Shown: one piece after another, positions 15,086-21,704 of the stretch
Numbering within the stretch: position 1 is the stretch's first letter
Layout of the letters: each line of letters begins with the position of its first letter
Source: a virus
IMG/VR virus record: IMGVR_UViG_3300027779_000172
Location: 1 to 22,507 of that record
Strand: one strand, 5' to 3'
DNA: 22,507 nucleotides
Notes under the pieces: generated by a model
What the model saw: only the letters and a program-made list of their open reading frames with translations
Told to the model about the DNA's origin: nothing
Databases searched by the model: none
Translations under genes and position numbers: made by a program

Positions 15086-15330
15086 TATTCATCCCTTTTT
15101 TGTTCTGTATCTTTATCTTCAAATAAATCATCACAATTATTCAATATGGTTTCACTTAATTGTTCGTGACTCACGCACCAATCCATTTCTTCTTCAGCTA
15201 TGCCAACTTGTTCTTCCCACGATATTTCTTTAATATCTATTGGAGACATTTCTTCATCCCACCAAGCTATAATAATTTCTTCATTACTATCATAGAGAGA
15301 AAGTTTTTTAATAGCATCTTTAATTTTCAT
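15085..15330 (-). CDS. Unknown acidic 81-aa protein
   Basis: Starts at 15330 (MKIKDAIKKLSLYDSNEEII), because AAGGAGTACAGAG directly precedes that ATG; the longer frame from 15390 lacks a site and adds an unlikely Ile-rich lead. The product is acidic with several Trp (AWWDEEMSPIDIKEISWEEQ) and ends in a charged tail. Its stop overlaps the start of the next membrane protein. Such small acidic phage proteins often modulate host enzymes, but no family is recognised. Confidence 0.6.
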   Translation of the reverse strand: MKIKDAIKKLSLYDSNEEIIIAWWDEEMSPIDIKEISWEEQVGIAEEEMDWCVSHEQLSETILNNCDDLFEDKDTEQKRDE

Positions 15331-15517
15331 CTCTGTACTCCTTATAAAGTTTTTTGTAATTATATTTGTTATGAATATCCCATCTATCATATTGAGCAGA
15401 TAGCTTTTTAAGTCTTTGATGCGCCTTTCCCCCTTTTTTTATTTTTCCTTTTTCTAATAATTGTTCATAAAAACTTACTAATAAAGATGTTTTCATTTTA
15501 TAATTTGTCTTAGCCAT
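15320..15517 (-). CDS. Unknown basic 65-aa protein
   Basis: A strongly basic, Tyr/Lys-rich protein (MAKTNYKMKTSLLVSFYEQL ... AHQRLKKLSAQYDRWD ... YNYKKLYKEYRDEN). AAAGGA is 9 bases before the ATG. It overlaps the next gene by 11 bases. Composition suits nucleic-acid binding; no fold is recognised. A compact structured element precedes it (15535-15596). Confidence 0.6.
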   Translation of the reverse strand: MAKTNYKMKTSLLVSFYEQLLEKGKIKKGGKAHQRLKKLSAQYDRWDIHNKYNYKKLYKEYRDEN

Positions 15518-15534
15518 AGTTATTATCCTTTCTT

Positions 15535-15596
15535 ACAGGGAGAGAGGTCTGACCTTTTTCACAAGACTAATGCACATATCTTGCTACTCTCCCTGT
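15535..15596 (-). ncRNA. Compact three-way-junction element in leftward operon
   Basis: In the 95-base gap between genes, ACAGGGAGAG (15535-15544) and CTCTCCCTGT (15587-15596) form a perfect 10-bp stem. Inside are two arms: AGGT/ACCT (15545-15548/15552-15555) and CAAGA/TCTTG (15562-15566/15579-15583). Genes on both sides are leftward, so the minus transcript would carry it, just before the ribosome-binding site of the 15517 gene. It may be a leader element, processing site or binding site. No poly-T follows, so it is not a standard terminator. Confidence 0.45.
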
Positions 15597-15612
15597 TACA
15601 TATTAGTTATGC

Positions 15613-15852
15613 TTAATCAGTTCCCTTGATTGCCTCGGCAAGAGCATTGATTCCCTTAGCCATAGCCTCGATTGATGTTCTTGGAAAAGCCACACCTTTT
15701 TTAGTAGGAATCATTTTACCGTCTTCTAGCTTAATCCAAGTCCTAATTTGGGCTAGTTGCTTACCGCCTAATTCGTCAAGGGTGAATCTGATTTCTGAAT
15801 TAGATTTTTCATTTGGTTTATGTACTGCTACTACGTTGTTGTCGTCGTTCAT
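15613..15852 (-). CDS. PC4/YdbC-like ssDNA-binding protein
   Basis: A 79-aa protein. Residues 21-72 (IRFTLDELGGKQLAQIRTWIKLEDGKMIPTKKGVAFPR) follow the PC4 pattern: two strands around a GGKxLxxIRxW turn, a beta-hairpin with DGxxxPTKKGV, then a C-terminal helix (EAMAKGINALAEAI). PC4 proteins dimerise and bind single-stranded DNA; phage members are linked to transcription or replication. AGGAG lies upstream of the ATG. A hairpin plus T-run precedes the gene. Confidence 0.8.
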   Translation of the reverse strand: MNDDNNVVAVHKPNEKSNSEIRFTLDELGGKQLAQIRTWIKLEDGKMIPTKKGVAFPRTSIEAMAKGINALAEAIKGTD

Positions 15853-15882
15853 AACGATAACTCCTGTTTGTTTACTCGTTTA

Positions 15883-15939
15883 AAAAAATTATTGCTTGGC
15901 ATATCAAGAACAATATGATAACAAGTGCTAAGTGCCAAG
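15883..15939 (-). terminator. Hairpin with T-run upstream of the PC4-like gene
   Basis: CTTGGCA (15895-15901) pairs with TGCCAAG (15933-15939), and inside TATCA/TGATA (15902-15906/15916-15920) extends the fold. On the minus strand the stem is followed within about 6 bases by a run of seven T (15882-15888). This fits an intrinsic terminator or attenuator between the 15945-16466 gene and the PC4-like gene. The long loop makes it weaker than the 14899 terminator. Confidence 0.4.
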
Positions 15940-15944
15940 TCACT

Positions 15945-16466
15945 CTACGCCTCTGCTCCACTAGAGAACCCTGTGGTGATGTCTCCATCACCGAAGTCAT
16001 TGATGAATTTTTTCATATCTGACTCGTCAATATCAGCATTTACACCCATACCAATTCCATCTTCTGTCTCGAAGATATCAACTCCGTCGGGAATTATGTC
16101 AGCACTCTTACACATAGATGTCAAAGAAAGAGACATCCCTAGAACTGTGCCGAGACTCCTGTCGTGTTGTTCGTTGTTGAAGTATGCTAGCATCATCATA
16201 GCGTCCTTTCTGCTTAGGCACTCTTTATTTACTAATGCTCTGATACAATTACATAAACTATCCATTATGTCTCCAATAATTGCCGACATATAAGCATTCA
16301 TTTTCCCATCACCTTTTATATATTTTTTCATCTCGTCACTATACTCTTCAAAATCTTCATAGCTACCGAAGATATCTCTTGGATTTGGTGCATCTGATTC
16401 GATGGTTCTTCTACGGGCATCATTTAGTTTATCTTGTGTCAGGTATTTTGATTTTGCTTTGGGCAT
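15945..16466 (-). CDS. Unknown 173-aa acidic protein
   Basis: No family recognised. The N-terminus is basic (MPKAKSKYLTQDKLNDARRR); the middle is helical with a Met/Cys-rich stretch (GDIMDSLCNCIRALV and RKDAMMMLAYFNNE); the C-terminus is acidic (DIDESDMKKFINDFGDGD). TAGGAGAGA lies just before the ATG. It lies 8 bases after the 16475 gene, so the two are likely one transcript and may function together. A TGCTAGCA lies at 16185-16192. Confidence 0.65.
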   Translation of the reverse strand: MPKAKSKYLTQDKLNDARRRTIESDAPNPRDIFGSYEDFEEYSDEMKKYIKGDGKMNAYMSAIIGDIMDSLCNCIRALVNKECLSRKDAMMMLAYFNNEQHDRSLGTVLGMSLSLTSMCKSADIIPDGVDIFETEDGIGMGVNADIDESDMKKFINDFGDGDITTGFSSGAEA

Positions 16467-16474
16467 TCTCTCTC

Positions 16475-16924
16475 CTAGTTAGCTTGTTCGTTTTTGTTCA
16501 TAGCGATTGCTATCATTTTATTTAATTTTTTTAACTGATTTCTGATTTTTAATCCACCCTTCTTCCTGTTATATTTTTCAATAATATTATATCTGTCTTG
16601 TTTGGTTGGTGGGGTTGGATTTGTGGGGTAGCCGTTGGTCACATCAACTAAATCCACCGCTAGAGACTCTATTTCCGTTGCTAATATTCTTAATTCGTCG
16701 TTGTCCATTGGGTAATATTCCAATGGGTCGGGAAGTCCCTTCGTTCCCAACCCCTTACTTAGCGAGAGAGTAGCTAAAATTGATTTTGTGGTATCTATCA
16801 TATCAATAACTTGACCGAGTGATTCAAATAAATTTACTTCTAAAAAATCTCTTGGGAATTGGTCAGAGAAATCTGTCTCCGTTGCCCTGTTCGATGCTCT
16901 AACTTTGTCGTTCATAAAATCCAT
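16475..16924 (-). CDS. Unknown 149-aa protein, first gene after a leftward promoter
   Basis: Helix-rich protein without a recognised family (DFLEVNLFESLGQVIDMIDT; LRILATEIESLAVDLVDV), with a Pro-rich link (NPTPPTK) and a basic C-terminal helix (NRKKGGLKIRNQLKKLNK). AGGGAG lies 8 bases before the ATG at 16924; an ATG three codons later is also possible. It follows a 176-base non-coding stretch with a promoter-like -10 and a 13-bp inverted repeat, so it probably heads a separate leftward transcript. Confidence 0.65.
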   Translation of the reverse strand: MDFMNDKVRASNRATETDFSDQFPRDFLEVNLFESLGQVIDMIDTTKSILATLSLSKGLGTKGLPDPLEYYPMDNDELRILATEIESLAVDLVDVTNGYPTNPTPPTKQDRYNIIEKYNRKKGGLKIRNQLKKLNKMIAIAMNKNEQAN

Positions 16925-16954
16925 TTCGTCGGCTCCCTTTTTAATATTGTTTTC

Positions 16955-17019
16955 TTTATTTTACCTTTCACTTTGTTCAAGGTAAAATAAATAAAACTAT
17001 ATTATTAACTAATATTATA
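16955..17019 (-). promoter_or_regulatory. Leftward promoter-like -10 and 13-bp inverted repeat
   Basis: On the minus strand an extended -10 (TGTATAAT) lies at about 17021-17014; a -35 is poor. About 20-50 bases downstream a perfect 13-bp inverted repeat (TTTATTTTACCTT at 16955-16967 with 16979-16991, loop 11) lies between the promoter and the gene starting at 16924. It could be a leader hairpin or a repressor site. The rest of the 16925-17100 gap is very AT-rich, with two small 5-bp hairpins near 17034-17047 and 17076-17090. Confidence 0.4.
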
Positions 17020-17100
17020 CATAAATAACTTAAATAGCAATAGCTATCTTTGCTTGTCAGTATTGGTTTCTCCTTAGCTTTACTAAGCATAATATTTGTA

Positions 17101-17211
17101 TTACTCAAGGTTTTGGAATGGGTTAAACGGTGCTAGCACGTTGATTTTAGGAGGGGCGGGAACACCACGAGATTCCTCAAGTGATGTTCCCTTGTCGAGA
17201 GAGAGCGACAT
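17101..17211 (-). CDS. 36-aa Pro-rich peptide
   Basis: A short frame 4 bases after the stop of the membrane protein above it, with AAAGAGATAG before the ATG. It encodes a mixed, non-repetitive peptide ending in a proline-containing half (PAPPKINVLAPFNPFQNLE). It contains one TGCTAGCA (17131-17138). Support is its tight fit in the operon and its start site; function unknown. Confidence 0.4.
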   Translation of the reverse strand: MSLSLDKGTSLEESRGVPAPPKINVLAPFNPFQNLE

Positions 17212-17215
17212 AAAT

Positions 17216-17371
17216 CTATCTCTTTTTAAAGGACTCTTTAATCCTCTTGATAGCATCTTTCGTATCGGGGATAAACATATCTTTGAATGCGAAGTAAACT
17301 ACAGGTACTAGAGTCCCATATACTACAACAATTATTATTACCGTTAATACATCTCCAAGTTGCTGATTCAT
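17216..17371 (-). CDS. 51-aa single-span membrane protein
   Basis: Residues 8-29 (VLTVIIIVVVYGTLVPVVYF) form a strong membrane span, followed by an amphipathic basic tail (DAIKRIKESFKKR). AAGGAG lies 6 bases before the ATG, and the start overlaps the previous stop (ATGA). The frame on the opposite strand across this region is featureless. It may be a small inhibitor or anchor protein of the early region; the role is unknown. Confidence 0.65.
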   Translation of the reverse strand: MNQQLGDVLTVIIIVVVYGTLVPVVYFAFKDMFIPDTKDAIKRIKESFKKR

Positions 17372-17637
17372 ACTATTCTCCTTATGTTAGATACTATTTC
17401 TTCAACATTTATTTCATCACAATGCTCTTTGCAATTAGAACATATATCAGAAAAAGATATTAAAGCACCGCAACAATCGCTTTCCTTACTCCCCGGATAA
17501 GAATCCACCGACTCGTCATCTACCTTGACTTGGTAGGGGAATGCTAGCACTCCGTCACCTTCTGCCTCTAGAAGTACGTCAACTATTTGGTCTTTTTGAG
17601 ATTCGTTTTCAACGGTTATTGTTATTATTTTAGACAT
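17368..17637 (-). CDS. Small Cys-rich zinc-binding-like protein
   Basis: An 89-aa protein. Residues 1-40 read as a beta-alpha-beta start (KIITITVENESQKDQIVDVL). C55, C56, C66, C69 and C73 (CCG..., CSNCKEHC) suit zinc binding. AAGGAG is 7 bases before the ATG. It overlaps genes on both sides by 4-8 bases. No family recognised. Confidence 0.6.
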   Translation of the reverse strand: MSKIITITVENESQKDQIVDVLLEAEGDGVLAFPYQVKVDDESVDSYPGSKESDCCGALISFSDICSNCKEHCDEINVEEIVSNIRRIV

Positions 17638-17821
17638 TATTATTCTCCTTTTCTTGGATGATAAAGTCTAATACTTCTAGCATTATCATCCGTTGGTCTT
17701 CATATCCCCTGACATAATAGTCTTGGGTCTTAACTTTTTTAATAAACTCTCTCATTTTCCTTAGATATTTAAGTATATCTTCGTCATAGTAAAGAGTTTT
17801 AGATTCTTTTCCAAAGTACAT
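17630..17821 (-). CDS. Unknown 63-aa helical protein
   Basis: A charged, Tyr-rich helical protein (DILKYLRKMREFIKKVKTQD; QRMIMLEVLDFIIQEKENNN). AAGGAGAG lies 5 bases before the ATG; it starts 10 bases after the previous stop and its end overlaps the next gene by 8 bases. No recognised family. Confidence 0.6.
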   Translation of the reverse strand: MYFGKESKTLYYDEDILKYLRKMREFIKKVKTQDYYVRGYEDQRMIMLEVLDFIIQEKENNNV

Positions 17822-17831
17822 ACTGCTCTCC

Positions 17832-18722
17832 TTATTTGTAATGACCCTGTGAGTATTCCATTGTCTCTGCTAGCTTTCGTATTTCCCTGTCCAAAGTATC
17901 TACGGTAGCATCGACACTCTTGGTGTCTTTTTGTTCAACGACATAGAACACATTTGCTCTTTCTTTAGCATCTTCAGACATTTCTTTCTGATATCCCATA
18001 CCGTGGTCAAATCCGAAGACACCTCTCTTGATTTGGAACAATAGGTCTCGAAGTATTCCGTTGGTTGCTATCGACATAACCCTCTGCAAATCCAACACTT
18101 CGTGACTTCTCTTTACCGGGAAGAGGACAACAAACTCCCTTACTCCGGGGAGAGAACCTTCATACTGACAACAATAAGTAGCGTGAATCTCGACGGCATT
18201 CCCCATCCTTGTAAGAATGTCTGCTAGCACCGAAGCCGTAGCCCCTAGTCTTGCAAATTCCATCTCATCGTTGAAGTGAGCAAGGGAGAAATTGATACCT
18301 ATTCTCACATTTCTCCTCTTGTTGTCTCTCACCATTTTGTCCCAATAGTCGTCCCTATTGACCATAACCTTGTCGATGTTAAGTTCATCTCCATCGTCAC
18401 TACATCTCCTAACCCTCTTCGATGATAGTCCTTGCCCTAAGTAAGAAGTAATGTCGAGTTGTTGTTCTACTTCTTCTCGATATTTTTCAAAGAAGTCCCT
18501 TACTTTCTTACTGCTCTTGCCGATAGTAAGATTCTCGACAAGTTGCTCCCTTGTCTTAACCGACCCATAAGTCCAATCCTTGTCGGTTATTTTGAAGACA
18601 TCGTTAGTCAGACAAGCCTCGATATAGTCTTCTGCTGAATCAAATTCAAGACAGACGATTTCCTTCTCGGCACTATAGTCATATGATACATCGTTCTTTT
18701 CTGATAGAATATAATCAGACAT
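17832..18722 (-). CDS. AAA+-partner protein, DUF7192/VWA-like
   Basis: A 296-aa protein encoded 14 bases after the CobS-like ATPase. Residues about 25-100 are helical with 'GKSSKKVRDFFEKYREEVEQ'. Residues 137-180 (RRNVRIGINFSLAH... RLGATASVLADILTRMGNAVEI) match the core of a phage family I associate with DUF7192: a strand 'vRIxxNxs', a charged loop, then 'RxGAxxxxLxDxLxxxGxxVE'. This core is reminiscent of a degenerate von Willebrand A domain, the usual partner of MoxR/CobS ATPases. GAGGAG precedes the ATG. It probably forms a chaperone-like or remodelling complex with the ATPase; the target is unknown. Confidence 0.55.
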   Translation of the reverse strand: MSDYILSEKNDVSYDYSAEKEIVCLEFDSAEDYIEACLTNDVFKITDKDWTYGSVKTREQLVENLTIGKSSKKVRDFFEKYREEVEQQLDITSYLGQGLSSKRVRRCSDDGDELNIDKVMVNRDDYWDKMVRDNKRRNVRIGINFSLAHFNDEMEFARLGATASVLADILTRMGNAVEIHATYCCQYEGSLPGVREFVVLFPVKRSHEVLDLQRVMSIATNGILRDLLFQIKRGVFGFDHGMGYQKEMSEDAKERANVFYVVEQKDTKSVDATVDTLDREIRKLAETMEYSQGHYK

Positions 18723-18736
18723 ATTTTACTCCTCGA

Positions 18737-20056
18737 TTAAAGTGTTATTGGTTGATTGACATTGACACCATCTAAGCTAGATACTCTCGGTTCTGCTCTC
18801 TTGTAGTTGGTGGGAAACTTCTCCATCATCTCTTCAAGATTGATTTTCGATTTCTCTTCGTCTGTCCATTGAGCCGTCAAGTCAGCTAATGCGTAGAAGA
18901 TGCTAGCTTTTGATAAGCCGCCCTCTATCTTCTTGCCCTTTCCTAGTGTCATCGGAGTTACCGATTTTTCTGCCACTACACCATTGACGGCTTGGTGAAT
19001 CATTTTTGCCGAAGTGGAAAAAGCACGGGTAGAGATGTTGTATCTTAGCTTTTGGTCTCTAATCCGAGTCCTTAGTTCGAAGAGAGCATCTGCTAGCTCT
19101 TTATATTCCCCGACTATAGCTTTCTCGATTTCATTGTCGTAATCTATCGATATTACTGCTCCGGTGAATCTATCAAGAGTTGCCATATCTTGTTGGTTCC
19201 TTCCAACGTATTGGTGACTATTTCCATACCCTGTGCTATTATCGATGGCAATAAACGAGAAGTCATCGTGACGAAATCGATACGGATTCTCTGGGTCATT
19301 TGGAGTGAACATCAATCCTTGACCATCTAGCATAGAGTTATGAATGAGAGACATATTGGGGTCAAATCCATTGAACTCGTCGGCTACAATAAAGCCACCT
19401 TCCGAGAATGGTTTGACATATTGACCCTCAATATACCGACCATCAAATGTCGATTTCCCTAATAGTTGAGCCTCACTAACTCCGGCAGTACCGACGGCAT
19501 AAGTATATTTAAACTTATCATCTTCGTCCCAATCTTTAGCCTTGGCAATTACCTTAAATAGCATCTCGGCTATTGTCGATTTCCCTGTTCCTCTTTCACC
19601 GACCATAAAAAGCTTGCCGTGAGTTATCAGTTTATCGAGACAATCTTGGTATTGAAAGTGGATTAAATCTCCATCGACTTGGTCAAAAATTACCTTATCC
19701 TTGACGGTGATTTGGACAGGTCTCGTTACTTCCTCGACTCTCTCCTCAATCATCTCCTCGATTTTCTTCCCATACTTGTCCTCCATCTTCTCGAGAACCT
19801 TTTCCGACGAGTAGTCTCCAATCACTTTCTCCATATCCGACAGACTTTTCTGCCCTGTAGTACCGTTGTTGTCCGACGATGAACTATTCCCACTACTTTG
19901 GTCGGAAGTATCTTTACCGTCGTTACTTGGTGGATTCCAACTTCCGTCTAGAAAGCCGTCTAATTCGTGTCTTCTAGCAAAAGCCGTCCAACTTGAACTG
20001 ACACCGTCAGCTTCACATTTTCTTCTAGCGGATTTTCTCATTTCTGAAACATTCAT
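18737..20056 (-). CDS. CobS/MoxR-like AAA+ ATPase
   Basis: A 439-aa protein from the ATG at 20056, chosen because AAGGAGAA precedes it; a longer frame to 20161 would run through a 17-bp inverted repeat. Residues 1-43 are basic and helical, 44-70 a Ser/Asn/Gly linker, and the ATPase starts near 145: Walker A GERGTGKST (153-161), 'GTAGVSEAQLLG', Walker B FIVADE (222-227), sensor 1 IAIDNSTG (269-276) and YVGRNQQDMATLDRF (283-297) with candidate Arg finger R296. This last motif is characteristic of CobS-like phage ATPases. They remodel partner complexes; phage roles are not settled. Three GCTAGC cores lie in this gene or the next one leftward. Confidence 0.85.
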   Translation of the reverse strand: MNVSEMRKSARRKCEADGVSSSWTAFARRHELDGFLDGSWNPPSNDGKDTSDQSSGNSSSSDNNGTTGQKSLSDMEKVIGDYSSEKVLEKMEDKYGKKIEEMIEERVEEVTRPVQITVKDKVIFDQVDGDLIHFQYQDCLDKLITHGKLFMVGERGTGKSTIAEMLFKVIAKAKDWDEDDKFKYTYAVGTAGVSEAQLLGKSTFDGRYIEGQYVKPFSEGGFIVADEFNGFDPNMSLIHNSMLDGQGLMFTPNDPENPYRFRHDDFSFIAIDNSTGYGNSHQYVGRNQQDMATLDRFTGAVISIDYDNEIEKAIVGEYKELADALFELRTRIRDQKLRYNISTRAFSTSAKMIHQAVNGVVAEKSVTPMTLGKGKKIEGGLSKASIFYALADLTAQWTDEEKSKINLEEMMEKFPTNYKRAEPRVSSLDGVNVNQPITL

Positions 20057-20121
20057 TTTGTTCTCCTTGCCTCTCTCGGCAGTTTTGGTTTTTGGCTCAA
20101 ATTCCGAGCCGTTAGTATTTC

Positions 20122-20196
20122 TATAAATGATAGCATCTTCAGTTCCTTCAGATGCTATCATTTATAAATACAAAGCCGTCAGTTCTTCCGACGGTT
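20122..20196 (-). promoter_or_regulatory. 17-bp perfect inverted repeat and GCCGTC/GACGG hairpin
   Basis: TATAAATGATAGCATCT (20122-20138) is the exact reverse complement of 20150-20166 with an 11-base loop. Beside it, AGCCGTC (20174-20180) pairs with GACGGTT (20190-20196). Both lie in the 150-base gap before the ATPase. On the minus strand the smaller hairpin comes first and is followed by TTTGTATTT, as in an intrinsic terminator; the larger one may be a binding or processing site. Confidence 0.6.
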
Positions 20197-20206
20197 CTGC
20201 TTCTCA

Positions 20207-20569
20207 CTACTCGATAGTTAGCATCTCGTCGATAAACTCGTCGGTTATCAATGCTAGTCTAGACTTCGTAAAGAGTCCAACTATCGTTTTTTGAGCATAA
20301 CCATAAGAGCAGTCAAACTCTGTTGCTAAAAGACTTGTATATCGAGAGATTACAAAACTTCTCCGCTGTCTATCGGTAGCTTTTTTCATCTTCAAGACAT
20401 TGTGACGGTCTAATCCATCCCAGTCTCCATTTATGAAGTGAGTCCATAGTGAATATCCATAATCACTCATCGTTCCGACGGTGATGACTTCATTCCTTCC
20501 CGAATGGAACATCCCAATTTGCTGCTTATTGACGAGAAGCACTTTTTTCATCTTGTCTTTTATGTTCAT
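20207..20569 (-). CDS. Unknown 120-aa protein
   Basis: Basic N-terminus (MNIKDKMKKVLLVNKQQ), a mixed core (VITVGTMSDYGYSLWTHFIN; KKATDRQRRSFVISRYTSLL) and an acidic end. No family recognised. GGGAGAG lies 4 bases before the ATG, which overlaps the upstream stop (ATGA). It precedes the hairpin pair upstream of the ATPase gene. Confidence 0.65.
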   Translation of the reverse strand: MNIKDKMKKVLLVNKQQIGMFHSGRNEVITVGTMSDYGYSLWTHFINGDWDGLDRHNVLKMKKATDRQRRSFVISRYTSLLATEFDCSYGYAQKTIVGLFTKSRLALITDEFIDEMLTIE

Positions 20570-21084
20570 TTTACTCTCCCTGTTACTATCGTTGTTGGTT
20601 GTTTGATTAACTTTCTCATATCTTCTAACTCACCGAAGACATTTTTATTGTAATTCATCACGAAGAAGAAAGCATCAACTCCATAAGTGAGATGAATCTC
20701 TCTCGGTAAACTAGCATCAATATTGCCTAGTTCTTCCTTCGTGTAGACTCTTTCCATCAAGGCTCCCTTGGTAATACCGTCGGGTATTAATTCATCGATT
20801 AACTCTTTCTCGTCGAGAAAGTCTCCATAGTCGTAACCTTGATTTCCCCGACCCTTGCTTACTTCGTCTTCTAGATGGTGCTTAATCAGAGAACCTAACT
20901 CTTTGACTAAGTCATCTAAGTCTCCTAACAAGATTCTCACTCCAAAATTGTTTGGAAAACCGTGATGTTTATTGTCACCACATTGACAAGCAGTTTTACT
21001 AGGATTATCTTCGTGCTTCTTAAAAGCATTTAATATGCCTTCTATTTCCCCTGTTAATTCGAGGATTCTGTCGATTGTGTTCAT
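20566..21084 (-). CDS. Unknown 172-aa protein with a CxC-HH cluster
   Basis: Start at 21084 because GGAGAGTAAA directly precedes that ATG; four further in-frame codons upstream overlap the site. Helical N-terminus (RILELTGEIEGILNAFKKHE), a Cys/His cluster (C33, C35, H40, H41) that may bind metal, then acidic helices (KELIDELIPDGITKGALMER) and 'GVDAFFFVMNYNKNVFGELE'. No family recognised. A 13-bp hairpin lies about 17 bases upstream in the leader. Confidence 0.65.
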   Translation of the reverse strand: MNTIDRILELTGEIEGILNAFKKHEDNPSKTACQCGDNKHHGFPNNFGVRILLGDLDDLVKELGSLIKHHLEDEVSKGRGNQGYDYGDFLDEKELIDELIPDGITKGALMERVYTKEELGNIDASLPREIHLTYGVDAFFFVMNYNKNVFGELEDMRKLIKQPTTIVTGRVK

Positions 21085-21101
21085 TTTACTCTCCAAGCTG
21101 T

Positions 21102-21129
21102 GACGGTGCTAGAACATTCTAACACCGTC
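21102..21129 (-). promoter_or_regulatory. Leader hairpin, GACGGTG...CACCGTC
   Basis: Arms 21102-21114 and 21117-21129 pair over 12-13 positions; the one mismatch on the plus strand (C/A at 21109/21122) becomes a G-U pair on the minus strand. It stands about 17 bases before the 21084 start and closely resembles the hairpin at 21662-21687. Likely a leader or processing element of the leftward transcript. Confidence 0.6.
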
Positions 21130-21138
21130 GGTTTTAGG

Positions 21139-21564
21139 TTATAATATCATCTCAAGAAGTACATCTTCGGTTTGATTTTCCTTGTACACCAAGACCATCC
21201 AAGATGGTTGAGGTGATTCTCCTTCCTTGACGATGAAGTAGTCGGAATTTTTAATCCATTCCAGTTCTCCAGTCCCACCGAGATGCTCTTCGCATTCTTT
21301 CCAAGACCATTCTCCCATTTCGAGATTTTTGTCCCAATCGAGTCTATTCTCGTCGATATAGGCTTCCCATAAGAGATGCTCTTTCATCACGGAGAACCAA
21401 GACTCGTCGTTGAGTCTATAGTCGGGGTGAATAGTGCATCTTTGGATTTTTCTCTCTTCTGCCGACGGTGGAAGAGCTAATTTCTCTTTGTATCTGTCAA
21501 AGTATGCCTTGAAATGCTCTAGCTTCTCGACGACTCTCTCGACGAGTTGTTTCTTATGTTTCAT
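21139..21564 (-). CDS. Unknown 141-aa protein, Trp-rich
   Basis: The N-terminal 40 residues are charged and helical (QLVERVVEKLEHFKAYFDRY). The rest is Trp- and Glu-rich (ESWFSVMKEHLLWEAYIDEN; NLEMGEWSWKECEEHLGG; SPQPSWMVLVYKENQTEDV). No family recognised. GAGAGAGTAAA precedes the ATG, with a 6-bp ACCGTC/GACGGT hairpin (21579-21596) just before that. Confidence 0.65.
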   Translation of the reverse strand: MKHKKQLVERVVEKLEHFKAYFDRYKEKLALPPSAEERKIQRCTIHPDYRLNDESWFSVMKEHLLWEAYIDENRLDWDKNLEMGEWSWKECEEHLGGTGELEWIKNSDYFIVKEGESPQPSWMVLVYKENQTEDVLLEMIL

Positions 21565-21578
21565 TTTACTCTCTCTTT

Positions 21579-21596
21579 ACCGTCACTAAAGACGGT
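21579..21596 (-). promoter_or_regulatory. Leader hairpin ACCGTC/GACGGT
   Basis: A 6-bp perfect stem with loop ACTAAA, 15 bases before the start at 21564. The same ccgtc/gacgg arms recur at 20174-20196 and 21102-21129, so it belongs to a family of leader hairpins in this operon. Confidence 0.45.
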
Positions 21597-21661
21597 GGTT
21601 TTTCGTTAGTTGGTCTGTCTTCTTCAGGACGAGTAGACCAGTTCTCGTCGATACTGCTCTG

Positions 21662-21687
21662 GCGATGCTAGAACAATCTAGCACCGC
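21662..21687 (-). promoter_or_regulatory. Intergenic hairpin related to the one at 21102
   Basis: Arms 21662-21672 and 21677-21687 pair over 11 positions; the only plus-strand mismatch (A/C) becomes G-U on the minus strand. On the minus strand this and the 21102 hairpin share GGTG-Y-TAGA-W-TGTTCTAGCA-Y-CG. It lies in the 140-base gap after the 21705 gene, so it may be a 3' end or leader element. Confidence 0.6.
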
Positions 21688-21704
21688 TTCGAATAGTATT
21701 TCGA

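Noticed and set aside
14943-15134. 63-aa Ser/Asn/Arg-rich ORF on the minus strand
   Set aside because: The overlapping frame at 14948-15085 encodes a clear membrane protein with a coupled start, which explains the region better.
15331-15390. 20-residue N-terminal extension of the 15085 gene
   Set aside because: No ribosome-binding site; AAGGAG directly precedes the ATG at 15330, and the extension overlaps the upstream gene.
20057-20161. 35-residue N-terminal extension of the AAA+ ATPase
   Set aside because: It crosses a perfect inverted repeat and lacks a ribosome-binding site, whereas AAGGAGAA precedes the ATG at 20056.
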